Positions 45,211-55,200 of a stretch of DNA of 64,000 nucleotides are shown piece by piece (positions within the stretch are counted from its first letter, which is position 1; each line of letters opens with the position of its first letter). The translations under genes and the position numbers were made by a program. The stretch is taken from contig NZ_LQPW01000167.1 of NCBI RefSeq assembly GCF_002116635.1, positions 124,001 to 188,000 of the forward strand, given 5' to 3'. The stretch is from Mycobacterium szulgai (GTDB lineage Bacteria; Actinomycetota; Actinomycetes; Mycobacteriales; Mycobacteriaceae). Under the pieces are notes generated by a model, which did not search any database, was not told the origin of the DNA, and was given only the letters and a program-made list of their open reading frames with translations.

Positions 45211-46140
45211 ATGCGCCGGCTCACCGTCATCACCACCGGAGGGACGATATCGACCAGCACAGACGCCGACGGGGTGCTCCGGCCTGCCCGCAGCGGCGCG
45301 GCACTGACGTCCGGATTGGACGTTGATGTCATCGATCTGATGAGGGTCGACAGCTCGCAGCTGACACTGGCCGACTGGGACCGGATTCGCGCGGCGATGC
45401 AGGCTGCGATCGACGCCGGCGCCGACGGCATCGTCATCCTGCACGGCACCGACACAATGGAAGAAAGCGCGCTGTGGCTAGAGCTCACTTATGCCGGGGA
45501 CGTCCCGGTTGTGCTGACCGGCGCAATGCGCAGCACCGACGCCCCCGACGCCGACGGCCCGGCCAACCTGCGCGACGCGCTGAAAGTGGCGGCCAGCCTC
45601 GACGCGCGTGACCTCGGTGTGCTGGTGTGTTTCGCGGGCCGGGTATTGCAGCCGTTGGGTATGCGCAAGGCATTCACCGACGAGCTGAGCGGCTTCGCGG
45701 GACCGCTGCTGGGCACTGTCGACGGTCACGTGACCCTGAGCCGCACCAAGACCCGGCCGTATATTGGCGACCTCAGCGCCGGCGCCGACGCACCCCGCGT
45801 CGACATCGTCGCGGCATACCTGGGCAGTGACGCCGTAGCGCTGGACGCCTGTGTGGCTGCCGGGGCACGCGCGGTGGTGTTGGAAACGCTGGGCTCGGGC
45901 AACGCCGGACCCGCGGTGGTCGAGGGCGTGCGCCGGCACTGCCGCGAGGGGGTCGTGGTTGCGGTGTCAACCCGGGTCGCCGGCGGGCGTGTCAGTGCGC
46001 GCTACGGACCTGGGCACGACCTGGTGCAGGCCGGCGCGGTGCTGGTGCCGCGGCTAGCGTCGCCGCAGGCGCGGGTCCTACTGATGGGGGCGCTGGCGGC
46101 CAAGCTACCGGTCGCCGAGGTCATCGACCGGTGGGGATGA
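45211..46140 (+). CDS. ansA: L-asparaginase
   Basis: Type I/II asparaginase family (309 residues from ATG 45211; GTG 45184 is an alternative). Catalytic Thr blocks: VITTGGTISTS near the N-terminus and ILHGTDTMEES. Further family blocks: VVLTGAMRSTDAPDADGP and LETLGSGNAGPAVVEG. Hydrolyses asparagine to aspartate and ammonia, which in mycobacteria supports nitrogen use and acid resistance. The 3' end overlaps that of dinX by 36 bp on the opposite strand. Confidence 0.93.
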   Translation: MRRLTVITTGGTISTSTDADGVLRPARSGAALTSGLDVDVIDLMRVDSSQLTLADWDRIRAAMQAAIDAGADGIVILHGTDTMEESALWLELTYAGDVPVVLTGAMRSTDAPDADGPANLRDALKVAASLDARDLGVLVCFAGRVLQPLGMRKAFTDELSGFAGPLLGTVDGHVTLSRTKTRPYIGDLSAGADAPRVDIVAAYLGSDAVALDACVAAGARAVVLETLGSGNAGPAVVEGVRRHCREGVVVAVSTRVAGGRVSARYGPGHDLVQAGAVLVPRLASPQARVLLMGALAAKLPVAEVIDRWG

Positions 46141-47511
46141 ACCCGACTCCTCAACTCGTAGTTCACCGACATACTCGGGCCACTCCAGGCTGTCGACCGG
46201 GTTGGCACTGGTCACGTCTTCGGTTTCGATGGGGAAGGTGCGGGCCGGGCCCGGGCCCGAACCGCGAGTCTCGAACCGGATGGTGACCACGCCGTGGCCT
46301 GCCCCCTGCACCCAGCCGTGCCCGAATTCGCGATGCGCAACATCGTCGCCGACCCGCCACGGTGCGGTGTCCGCCCCGGCCAGCTGCGCGGCGCGCGGCA
46401 TCTCGAAATCCTGGCCCGCTTCCTCCGGCATCGCCGGCGAGAGGTCCAGATCCGGAAACAGCGACTCTTGACGCACATCGCTCAAACCCGAAAACCCAAC
46501 GCCCAGAAGGCGAATCGGGCCAATCTGCAGCGGGTCTAGCAGCAGTCGGCGGGCCATGGCGAGCAGCGCAGCCGCCTCGGTGGTCGCATACGGCAGGGTC
46601 GCCGAGCGGGTCAGCGTGCCCATGTCGGATTTCTTCAGTTTCACCGTGACGGTCCGGGCGCCACGGCCGTCGCGCAGCAGGCGTTGATGTGCGTGCTCGG
46701 CGATCGGCTCGATCGCCTCATGCAACTGGTCCAGGCTGGTCAGATCGACCGCGAAGGTGGACTCGGCGCTGATCTGTTTTGCTTCGGCCCGCTCGGTGAC
46801 AGGGCGGTCGTCGATGCCGCGGGCCAGCCGGTGCAGCGCGGGCCCAATAGTCGCGCCGAGGATGTTGGCCGCTTCGGCGTCGGTCAGTGCGGCCAGTTCT
46901 CCGATCGTCTCGATGCCGAGTCGATGCAGCTTCTCTTCGGCCACCGGGCCGATGCCCCACAGTCGCCGCACCGGCAGCCCGCCGAGCAGCGACTGTTCTT
47001 CGGCACGTCGAACCACCCGAATCCCGTCGGGTTTGGCCAGGCCAGACGCGATCTTGGCGATCTGCTTTCCCGAACCCGCGCCGACCGAGGCGATCAGACC
47101 CGTCTCGTCGCGCACCCGGTGTCGCAGTTCCTCGCAAAAAGTCTCGACGTCCTCGGCCGAAGCCCCGGCCAGTTGTTGCGGCTCTCCGAAGGCCTCGTCA
47201 AAAGACAGTTGCTCGACGACGGGAACCAGGCTGCGCACCGTGTCGAAGACGCGCCTGCTCGCCACCCCGTACACCACGCCGCGCGGCGGCAGCACCACTG
47301 CCGTCACGCCGATCAACCGGCGAGCCTGATGCATCGGCATCGCCGAGCGAGCACCGAATACCCGCGCCTCGTAGCTGGCCCCAGCCACCACGCCCCGCCC
47401 GCCCAGGCCGCCGACCAGCACCGGCCGACCGCGCAAGGTGGGCCGCGTCAGTTGTTCGACGGATGCGAAGAACGCGTCCATGTCCAGGTGCAGCACCCAA
47501 CGGGACTCCAC
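46105..47511 (-). CDS. dinX: DNA polymerase IV, Y-family
   Basis: Error-prone translesion polymerase (468 residues; Rv1537 about 463). Catalytic residues in HLDMDAFFASVEQ and LSFDEAF, the lid around YEARVFGARSAMP, RLWGIGPVAEEKLHRLGI (HhH thumb) and the little finger with SADMG-like KKSDMGTL. The C-terminal part (WRVGDDVAHREFGHGWVQG) is a mycobacterial extension. GTG 47511 gives VESRWVLHLDMD; the frame open further upstream overlaps the divergent methyltransferase gene. Confidence 0.94.
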   Translation of the reverse strand: MESRWVLHLDMDAFFASVEQLTRPTLRGRPVLVGGLGGRGVVAGASYEARVFGARSAMPMHQARRLIGVTAVVLPPRGVVYGVASRRVFDTVRSLVPVVEQLSFDEAFGEPQQLAGASAEDVETFCEELRHRVRDETGLIASVGAGSGKQIAKIASGLAKPDGIRVVRRAEEQSLLGGLPVRRLWGIGPVAEEKLHRLGIETIGELAALTDAEAANILGATIGPALHRLARGIDDRPVTERAEAKQISAESTFAVDLTSLDQLHEAIEPIAEHAHQRLLRDGRGARTVTVKLKKSDMGTLTRSATLPYATTEAAALLAMARRLLLDPLQIGPIRLLGVGFSGLSDVRQESLFPDLDLSPAMPEEAGQDFEMPRAAQLAGADTAPWRVGDDVAHREFGHGWVQGAGHGVVTIRFETRGSGPGPARTFPIETEDVTSANPVDSLEWPEYVGELRVEESGSSPPVDDLGDR

Positions 47512-47555
47512 GAATGCCGATGCTATTTCGCTTTGTGGAGCTAACGTCGTTGCGC

Positions 47556-48122
47556 ATGGCGATGAATTTGTGTCACAGGTTGTGCTGCAGCTCGAATCGC
47601 TGGGCGCGGGAAGTGGAAGAGCGCGGGTTGCCGTGGGCACTGGCTGGCGTGGAACTGGGCGACAACACTCTTGAGATCGGACCGGGATACGGCGCCTTTC
47701 TGCGAGTGTTAATGAACAAGACAGCAAAGCTCACCGCGGTCGAAATCGACGCCGCGATGGCGCACCGGCTGCAGGAACAGTTCGGAGCCGGGGCAAACAT
47801 CATCAACGGCGATGGCACCGATACCGGATTGCCCGCTGACGAGTTCAGCTCGGTGGTGTCATTCACGATGCTGCACCACGTCCCTACCGCCGAGCTGCAG
47901 GACCGGCTCTTTGCCGAGGCCTTCCGCGTGCTTCGCCCCGGCGGTGTCTTTGCCGGCAGCGACGGGGTTCCGTCGGTGATGTTCAGGATTCTGCACTTCC
48001 GCGACACCTGCAATCCCGTGCCACCGGAGAACATGCCGGACCGCTTGCGCGCAGCGGGCTTTCACGATGTAGAGGTAAACGTTGATGCCGGCAGGCAGCG
48101 CTGGCGGGCAATCAAACGGTGA
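47556..48122 (+). CDS. Class I SAM-dependent methyltransferase
   Basis: A 188-residue small methyltransferase. Motif I is TLEIGPGYGAFLRVL, motif II LTAVEIDAAMAHRLQE, then NGDGTDTGLPADEFSSVVSF, MLHHVP, and RVLRPGGVFAGSDG. Starts at ATG 47556 or 47562. Probably methylates a small molecule or lipid; it begins the accessory stretch between dinX and ileS. Divergent from dinX (44-bp gap). Confidence 0.82.
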   Translation: MAMNLCHRLCCSSNRWAREVEERGLPWALAGVELGDNTLEIGPGYGAFLRVLMNKTAKLTAVEIDAAMAHRLQEQFGAGANIINGDGTDTGLPADEFSSVVSFTMLHHVPTAELQDRLFAEAFRVLRPGGVFAGSDGVPSVMFRILHFRDTCNPVPPENMPDRLRAAGFHDVEVNVDAGRQRWRAIKR

Positions 48123-48167
48123 TTCCTTCGCTAGACTGCGCACCACCGAGACGGCCCAGCGCCGGAA

Positions 48168-49235
48168 ATGAGAAGGAACGTGTCGCCGTCCCATACCGAG
48201 TTCCCTGAAGTGGACCGATCCGGTGGCGATCCCGCCGCGGCACTCCGCCAACAAGTCGAGGCATGGACAGCTAATCCCGCCCTGGGCGAGCTGGTCGAGA
48301 TGTTTGGCGGGAGCCTTCCGCAGGGACTCAGCCTCCCGGCTCAACTCGCATTTCTCGACGAGTTCAGTACCGTGTGGGATTACCGGGGGCAGGCACGGGC
48401 CCACAATGCCGGCCGGGTGCACAGCCAGGATGCCGCCGGCGCGGTCAGGTGGTTGATCCCGCGCCTGAGGTTGCCCGACTGGCAACTGGACAAGATCACC
48501 GCGCTGGCCGGCGAGCTAGGTCTCACGGGCGAATCTACGCCGGTCGCAACAGAGTTCGACCACATACTGGTGATCGGCGGTGGGCGGTATACCAACCTGC
48601 TCCGAGCCGGCTACGCACGAGAAATGGCCACCGGTCGACGTGTCGGCCACGTGGTGCTGGCCGCCGCCTCGCGCGGCCTACTGGACTCCGAACAGGACGC
48701 GGTCGCCGCCTGCGCGCCCGGGGCACGGACAGAATTCGATCTCCTGGTGGCCGCGGCGGCCGACGTATTCGGGCTCGACACCCGGCAAGCCCGGGACCAA
48801 GCGCGCGAACGCGCCGACCGGCCCCAGCGCGACCGGACGGTGTGGAAATTCGCACCCGACACCAATGACCTCGGCGTGCCGATCACTTTGCTCGAGACAC
48901 CGTCGCCAGACCCAGAAAACCGTCGGGCCAACTCCGGTGACACCTACACGTTTGCCGCCCGGACGGTTGGCATGCATCGATCGACGTGCTTGCTGGTGAC
49001 CGGTCAACCGGTGGTCCCCTACCTACACTTCGAGGCATTGCGAACTCTGTCGCTACCCTTCGGAATTCGCTTGGAGTCAGCCGGGTTCGGGGTGGACCGA
49101 TACAACAGGCTCAGTGATTTGGACCAACAGCATCCGGCCAAGCTCCTGCAGGAGGTCCGCTCGACGATCCGATCCGGCCGAGCCCTGATCGAACAACTCG
49201 CGACCCCGGAGGTCGAGCCAACGTACGACGGATGA
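48168..49235 (+). CDS. Hypothetical protein, possibly distant DUF218/SanA-like
   Basis: A 355-residue protein I cannot place firmly. Residues about 1-110 are helical (LRQQVEAWTANPALGELVEM, AFLDEFSTVWDYR). At about 125 a nucleotide-binding-like segment appears: HILVIGGGRYTNLLRAGYA. A later block, LETPSPDPENRRANSGDTYT, vaguely recalls the E...NT/EN motif of DUF218 (YdcF/SanA) proteins, and LLVTGQPVVPYLHFEALR follows. There is no signal peptide or membrane helix. It lies 45 bp after the methyltransferase on the same strand and is convergent with the glycosyltransferase-M23 gene. The true start may be GTG 48180 (SPSHTEFPEV). Confidence 0.65.
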   Translation: MRRNVSPSHTEFPEVDRSGGDPAAALRQQVEAWTANPALGELVEMFGGSLPQGLSLPAQLAFLDEFSTVWDYRGQARAHNAGRVHSQDAAGAVRWLIPRLRLPDWQLDKITALAGELGLTGESTPVATEFDHILVIGGGRYTNLLRAGYAREMATGRRVGHVVLAAASRGLLDSEQDAVAACAPGARTEFDLLVAAAADVFGLDTRQARDQARERADRPQRDRTVWKFAPDTNDLGVPITLLETPSPDPENRRANSGDTYTFAARTVGMHRSTCLLVTGQPVVPYLHFEALRTLSLPFGIRLESAGFGVDRYNRLSDLDQQHPAKLLQEVRSTIRSGRALIEQLATPEVEPTYDG

Positions 49236-49246
49236 CGCCGGATCCG

Positions 49247-50470
49247 TCAGGCGGATATGGTGCACGGCGTTACCGGCGCATAGCTGCCCAACACAGGCCG
49301 CGGGCGTCCCTGCGGCGGCCACGGTCGCAGCCCCATGTTCGCCAGATAGCGCACCGGGCTGGTGTGCCTACCCTCGACACGAACCTCGAAATGCAAGTAT
49401 CCGTCCGGTGATTCGGCTTCACCGCCGAGTGTGCCGATCCGCGCGCCCGCGGTTATGTGATCGTCGATCGCGATCGGCCGGTCGCCATCGGATCGGAACA
49501 CGTAGACGGTATCGACATTCGCGTTGGAGATCGTGACGGACAAAAACCCGCTGTTCAGATCGAGATCGACTGCACGACCGACTATTCCGGAAGCGACAGC
49601 GTATATCGGGGTTCCGCGCTCGGCGGCGAAGTCGACGCCAGGGTGAAAGCCACCCGCTTTGGGGCCGTAGGCAGAACCGAAGGCCAGTCGCTCCCGGTCG
49701 ATGGGCAGCCGCGCGCCCGGCTCGGCCGGGTCGAAGTCGCCGCGCTTGCGCCGCCAGTAGTCGGCCTTCAACAGATCTATCTCGTCGAGCGCATAGCCGA
49801 AGAGTAGGGCTCGGTCGTAGGGTACGCCAAAGTTCAATTGACAGTTGGGATCTAACCTGCGGTAGTGCTCGACCTTAGCGATCCGTTCTGCAAGTGAAGC
49901 CCACCCGGTGTGGACCAACCGAATCTCATTGACCAGTTCGATCCGGCCGTGGTCGGTGATGTTGACGGGCCAGTGCGTATTGTGCAGCGCCTTCGATCCT
50001 GCGCGTAGGCCCGGGTACCAGCGCCAGAACGGCCCGCGGACAGATTCCGCGCTTCCCATAATCGGGATCATGTCCGGGAAGTCCGGATCATCCCAGCTGG
50101 GAATCATCGGGCACATCAGCGCGGCGACGTCCGGCGGTGTGCGTGACAGGACTTCGCGGATGTCGACGTCGGCCTGAACGAACTGATCCGAATCGATCAT
50201 CAAAATCCAGTCCGAGCGGCAGAAATCGGCCATCCGGTACAGCAATTCCAGCCCGGCGGACTCGGGAATCAGCCACGGCGTCGGCGGCAGATCCGAACGG
50301 GCGCGAACGATGTTCGTCACCGCAGGATGTCGCCTCAGGATCGGGTCGGTGTTGTCGGTACTGCGGTCGTCAATCACATAGATGTCGTCACACCAGCCGG
50401 CTAACGAATCCAACGCTGTCCGCAACGTGCGCTCTCCGTTGTGCACACGAAGCAGGGCCAGAATCCGCAT
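49247..50470 (-). CDS. Glycosyltransferase family 2 fused to a catalytically degenerate M23 (LytM) domain
   Basis: A 407-residue fusion starting at ATG 50470. Residues 1-240 are a GT-A family 2 domain: ILALLRVHNGERTLRTALDS, YVIDDRSTDNT, and metal-binding MIDSDQF (Asp93, Asp95). Residues about 262-385 form an M23/LytM fold: FGSAYGPKAGGFHPGVDFAA with zinc ligands His276 and Asp280, IYAVASGIVG, and GYLHFEVRVEG with the third ligand His360. The two catalytic histidines are missing: the usual Tyr-x-His-Leu-Ser block reads YVFRS, and the usual HLHFE reads YLHFE. There is no signal peptide or membrane helix. It may be a glycan-binding module guiding the transferase. Confidence 0.82.
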   Translation of the reverse strand: MRILALLRVHNGERTLRTALDSLAGWCDDIYVIDDRSTDNTDPILRRHPAVTNIVRARSDLPPTPWLIPESAGLELLYRMADFCRSDWILMIDSDQFVQADVDIREVLSRTPPDVAALMCPMIPSWDDPDFPDMIPIMGSAESVRGPFWRWYPGLRAGSKALHNTHWPVNITDHGRIELVNEIRLVHTGWASLAERIAKVEHYRRLDPNCQLNFGVPYDRALLFGYALDEIDLLKADYWRRKRGDFDPAEPGARLPIDRERLAFGSAYGPKAGGFHPGVDFAAERGTPIYAVASGIVGRAVDLDLNSGFLSVTISNANVDTVYVFRSDGDRPIAIDDHITAGARIGTLGGEAESPDGYLHFEVRVEGRHTSPVRYLANMGLRPWPPQGRPRPVLGSYAPVTPCTISA

Positions 50471-50674
50471 CGCCCCTCCGCTACCCAGGGCGGGCCTCGG
50501 TCCGCCAGCCAAACCGCATCCAGTACGCAAGAACTCGCGTTCCACCCTATGGCGCAACGCCGAGGTCCGACACGGAATTCGGCCATTCCGGCGGTGGATT
50601 CAGCTTTAGTAACTCAGTCGCAGCCGTCACCGAATACATTGTGCGAAATTCACCGAGTTAGCTAGCATACGCCC

Positions 50675-52009
50675 GTGGACGACAGGCTTGCATACCCTGA
50701 TCAAGCCGCGTTTCTCGCGCTGCGGGCACTTGGCTTTGCGACGCTCATCCAGTTCACCTGGATTTACGACCGTGCAATTGATATTGACGGATTAGTTCGC
50801 TTTCAGCACAACCTTGGGCAAGGGTTAATGGGGCGCAGAGTCGAACGATCACCGCTGGGTTTCGCGCGTGATCGGTGGGTCCTATCTCCGGCACCGAAAA
50901 ATCTCGACATCGCGCCGAAGCCGCGTCGACGCGCTGATTTCAGCGCGTGGGTTGACGAGCGGGCAGGCGTACCCATCGATCCCGAGCACGGACCCAGCTG
51001 GCATCTCGGCGTGCTTCCGCTCGAGGACGGTGGGTGCGTGGTGAGCCTGGTGGCTTCGCATGTCGTTATCGATGGGGTCGGGATGTGCCTTGCGATCGCC
51101 GATGCGGTCGAGGGCAGGACTCGCAATCTGGGTTATCGGCCCGCCGGTTCGCGCACGCTCGGGCGGGCTCTGATCGAGGACGGCTGGCAAACCCTCGCCG
51201 CGACACCGGAGTTGACGCGGGCAGCGGTCGCCGGCGTGCGGTGGGCCTGGCGCAACCGGGCGGACCTCTTCACGTCCAACGTGGCCACGCCAATTTCCTC
51301 GCGGGCCGCTGCTGGCGATCACGCCGTTTCGGTGCCCACTCTCATCGCATACCTCGACGCCGAAGAATGGGATGATTGCGCGAGACGCCTTGGCGGAACC
51401 AGCAATTCGCTACTTGCAGGATTGGCGTCCCGGCTCGCAGTCAGGGTTGGACGCGTTAGTGACGATGAAACAGTAACCCTCTGGATTCCGGTGAACGAGC
51501 GTGCCCCGGACGATGCGCGTGGGAACGCGTGGACGAGAGCGATCGTCAAGGTCAACGCGACGGGCGCGGCGCGAGACCTCAGCGAGATCCGGGTCAAGAT
51601 CAAGCAGGCACTTATCGATCAAACACCGAGCTCCAACGAGTGGTTCGCACTGCTGCCACTGACATCGATGACGCCGAAATGGCTCTACAGAAGGCTGGTG
51701 ACGATGTGGTCGAGTGTCACCGATCTTCCGATTGATTGCTCCAATTCCGGTCAGCTGGACACCGCGGTAAACCGACCGGACGGGACCGAAGCCGACTACC
51801 TGTCCGTACAACCGATCGAGCCCGGTATCAAGAAGAGCCGGCTCGAGCATATGGGTGGACAGCTCTTCCTTGGCTCGATGCGGATCCATGGAAAGATCTG
51901 CATCTCGATCACCGCTTATCTTGTCGGCCGCCGAAATTCCAAAGATGAGCTGCGCGAACTGATATCACGCACCTTCGCCGAATTCAATCTGACTGCGGCG
52001 ATCGACTGA
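50675..52009 (+). CDS. Condensation-domain-type acyltransferase (PapA/WES-like)
   Basis: A 444-residue member of the CoA-dependent acyltransferase superfamily. The catalytic motif HxxxDG is present as SHVVIDGVGM (about residues 128-137). Other parts: an N-terminal FTWIYDRAIDIDGLVRF typical of wax-ester synthase/PapA proteins and VNERAPDDARGNAWTRAIV in place of the NxRxP block. Probably esterifies a lipid or glycolipid hydroxyl. Divergent from the GT-M23 gene with a 204-bp gap. GTG start at 50675. Confidence 0.8.
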   Translation: MDDRLAYPDQAAFLALRALGFATLIQFTWIYDRAIDIDGLVRFQHNLGQGLMGRRVERSPLGFARDRWVLSPAPKNLDIAPKPRRRADFSAWVDERAGVPIDPEHGPSWHLGVLPLEDGGCVVSLVASHVVIDGVGMCLAIADAVEGRTRNLGYRPAGSRTLGRALIEDGWQTLAATPELTRAAVAGVRWAWRNRADLFTSNVATPISSRAAAGDHAVSVPTLIAYLDAEEWDDCARRLGGTSNSLLAGLASRLAVRVGRVSDDETVTLWIPVNERAPDDARGNAWTRAIVKVNATGAARDLSEIRVKIKQALIDQTPSSNEWFALLPLTSMTPKWLYRRLVTMWSSVTDLPIDCSNSGQLDTAVNRPDGTEADYLSVQPIEPGIKKSRLEHMGGQLFLGSMRIHGKICISITAYLVGRRNSKDELRELISRTFAEFNLTAAID

Positions 52010-52061
52010 TTTGCGTCCAAGCGAGGCGAGGGTCTCAGCGATCACCGGCCTCACCTAGATC

Positions 52062-52285
52062 GGCCGCCTCCTCCTCACTCCGCTACACGGAGCGCATCGT
52101 CGCCGGCCCGAGCCCAACTGGCCGCCTCCTCCCTCACTCCGCTACACGGAGCGCATCGTCGCCGGCCCGAGCCCAACTGGCCGCCTCCTCCTCACTCCGC
52201 TACACGGAGCGCATCGTCGCCGGCCCGAGCCCAATTGGCCGCCTCCTCCTCACTCCGCTACACGGAGCGCATCGTCGCCGGCCCG
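52062..52285 (+). repeat. Tandem repeat (58-59 bp, about four copies) built from the ileS 3' end
   Basis: Units start at 52062, 52120, 52179 and 52237 (58, 59 and 58 bp apart) and are nearly identical; unit 2 has one extra C and unit 4 follows a T change. Unit 4 lies on the ileS stop and its last twelve or so codons (reverse complement AGDDALRVAE-stop), then diverges at 52286. The three other copies therefore carry duplicated ileS coding ends downstream of the gene. Each contains CTCCGCTACACGGAG, a 5-bp inverted repeat. This is a minisatellite/MIRU-like VNTR. Confidence 0.92.
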
Positions 52286-55200
52286 GGATATCGCGACCCG
52301 AACGCCGTCGCCGATCTCGACTCCGTCGGCCGGTTCGCCGAATTCGAATCTGGTAGCCAGAATTTCACCGGCGATCAGATCCCGGTGCGCATGTGCCCAG
52401 TCTTGCCGCTCGGCAGGTACCGCGATAACCACCTGGATGCGGTCGGACACATCAAGACCGGTCGTTTTGCGCAGCTCCTGCAGCTCGCGGATGCGGTCCT
52501 TGGCCCAGCCTTCGGCTTCCAGCTCCGGCGTCACCGTGCCGTCGAGGACAACCAGGCCGGTGCCGCCCGGCAACGCCGCGGTGAACTCCGGGTCGGCGGC
52601 CACCAGCCGCGAGCTGTACTCCTCGGGCTGGAGCACGGCAGGGCCGGCGGTCAGCGTCCCATCCGGATTGACAACGCCCTCGCCGGCCTTGACCGCCTTG
52701 ATCGCCGCCTGCACATCCTTGCCCAGCCGCGGGCCGGCGACCCGTGCGTTGACGGTGAGCTCGAAGCGGCCATAGGTGTCGATCGCGTCGGTCAGTTCGA
52801 CCTGCTTGACGTTGAGCTCGTCGCCGATCAGATCGGCGAACGGCTTCAACCGTTGCGGATCTTCGACGGCCACAGTGAGTTTCGGCAGCGGCAGCCGCAC
52901 TCGCAGCTTCTTGGCCTTGCGCAACGACGACGCCGCCGAGCAAACCTCGCGCACCTGATCCATGGCGGCAACCAAGTCGGCATCGGCGGGCAGCTCTTCG
53001 CTGCGCGGCCAGTCCGTCAGGTGCACCGAACGCTCGCCGGTGATCCCGCGCCATACCATCTCGGTGGTCAGCGGAAGCAGTGGAGCAGCCAGCCTCGCGG
53101 TCACCTCCAAAACGGTGTGCAAGGTGTCGATCGCGTCGACGTCTTCCTCCCAGAACCGCGAGCGCGACCGTCGCACATACCAATTCGTCAGCGCCTCGGC
53201 GAACTGCCGCAGCTGCTCGCAGGCGCCCGAAATGTCGCAAACCTCCATCGAATCGGTGAGGTCATCGCGCAACTCGGCCAGCTTGGCCAGGATGTAGCGG
53301 TCCAGCACGTGAGACGAATCAGTGCGCCAAACACCGACTTTCGGCGCATACAGGGCCAGGAAGCTGTACGCGTTCCACAGCGGCAGCAAAACCTGCCGCA
53401 CCCCCTCGCGGATACCTTGTTCGGTGACGATCAGATTCCCGCCGCGCAGGATCGGCGACGCCATCAGAAACCACCGCATGGCGTCGGAGCCGTCGCGGTC
53501 GAACACTTCGTTGACGTCGGGGTAGTTGCGCCGCGACTTGCTCATCTTCTGGCCGTCGGAACCCAGCACGATCCCGTGTGCCACACAGCTTTTGAAGGCG
53601 GGCCGGTCGAACAGCGCGGTGGCCAGCACATGCAGGGTGTAAAACCAGCCGCGGGTCTGCCCGATGTACTCCACGATGAAGTCGCCCGGGTAGTGACCTT
53701 CGAACCAGTCGTCACTCTCGAATGGATAGTGCACCTGGGCGTAGGGCATGGAACCCGAGTCGAACCAGACGTCGAGCACGTCGGGGATGCGCCGCATCGT
53801 GCTGCGGCCGGTCGGGTCGTCGGGGTTGGGGCGGGTGAGTTCGTCGATGTAGGGCCGGTGCAGGTTGTCGGGCCGAACGCCGAAGTCGCGCTCCAGCTCG
53901 TCAAGGCTGCCGTACACGTCGATGCGCGGGTAGGCCGGGTCGTCGGATTTCCACACCGGAATCGGCGTACCCCAGTACCGGTTTCGTGAGATCGACCAAT
54001 CCCGCGCACCCTGCAGCCACTTGCCGAACTGGCCGTCTTTGACGTGTTCGGGATACCAGGTGATCTGCTGGTTGAGTTCCACCATGCGGTCGCGGAATTG
54101 GGTCACCTTGACGAACCACGACGACACCGCCCGGTAGATCAACGGGTTTCGGCAGCGCCAGCAGTGCGGGTAGGGGTGCTCGTAGGTCTCATGGCGCAGC
54201 AGCACCGCGCCGTTGACCGCCGCGGGCCCGCTCTGATTCTTCAGGTCACGGATGATCTGGGTGTTGGCCTCGAAAACGTGCTGCCCCTGGTAGTCCGGGA
54301 CGCTGGCGTCGAAGCGGCCCTTGGAGTCGACCGGCGTAACGGGCACGATTCCCACCGGGTCGGTGGTCGCCATGTCGTCTTCGCCGTAAGCCGGCGCCAT
54401 ATGCACCAGTCCGGTGCCGTCCTCGGTGGTGACGAAGTCGGCCGAGAGCACCTGAAAAGCGTTGGGCGACTCCATGAAATAGGCAAACGGCGGCAGATAG
54501 CTCGTACCCAGCAGATCCGCTCCGCGGTAGCTGCCCAACACCTCGGGCTCTTCACCGAGTTCGCGCGCGTAGGCGGCCAGCCGCGCCTCGGCCAGCACGA
54601 AGCGCCGATCGCCAACCGCGACCTGCACATAGGCCACATCCGGGTGCACAGCCACCGCCAGGTTGGACGGCAGCGTCCACGGTGTGGTCGTCCACACCAG
54701 CAGGTAAGCGCCATCCAGCGCGCCGCCCGTGACCTGGAAACCGACGGTCAAAGCGGGATCCTGCCGGCTTTGGTAGACGTCGTCGTCCATCCGCAGTTCA
54801 TGGTTGGACAGCGGGGTTTCGTCGCGCCAGCAATACGGCAACACCCGGTAGCCCTCGTATGCCAGGCCCTTGTCCCACAGCTGTTTGAAGGCCCACAGCA
54901 CCGACTCCATATAGCTGATGTCGAGCGTTTTGTAGTCGTTGTCGAAGTCGACCCAGCGGGCCTGGCGGGTGACGTAGGCCTGCCATTCGTCGGTGTAGCG
55001 CAACACCGATGCGCGGCAGGCATCGTTGAACGCGGCGATACCCATGACGTCGATCTGGGACTTGTCAGTGATGCCCAGCTCGCGCTCGACTTCGAGCTCG
55101 GCGGGCAGCCCGTGGGTATCCCAGCCGAAGCGGCGTTCCACCTTGTAGCCGCGCATGGTGCGGTAGCGCGGCACGATGTCCTTGACGTAGCCGGTGAGCA

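Noticed and set aside
45136..45444. Longer N-terminus of LspA
   Set aside because: The upstream codons are antisense to ansA, and the GTG start at 45135 gives the family length of 202 residues.
52062..52285. CRISPR array
   Set aside because: The whole 58-59 bp unit is repeated with no unique spacers, and one unit is ileS coding sequence.
52235..53989. 584-codon open frame antisense to ileS
   Set aside because: Composition (HQVG/RR-rich) is that of a reverse-strand shadow; ileS motifs are unmistakable on the other strand.
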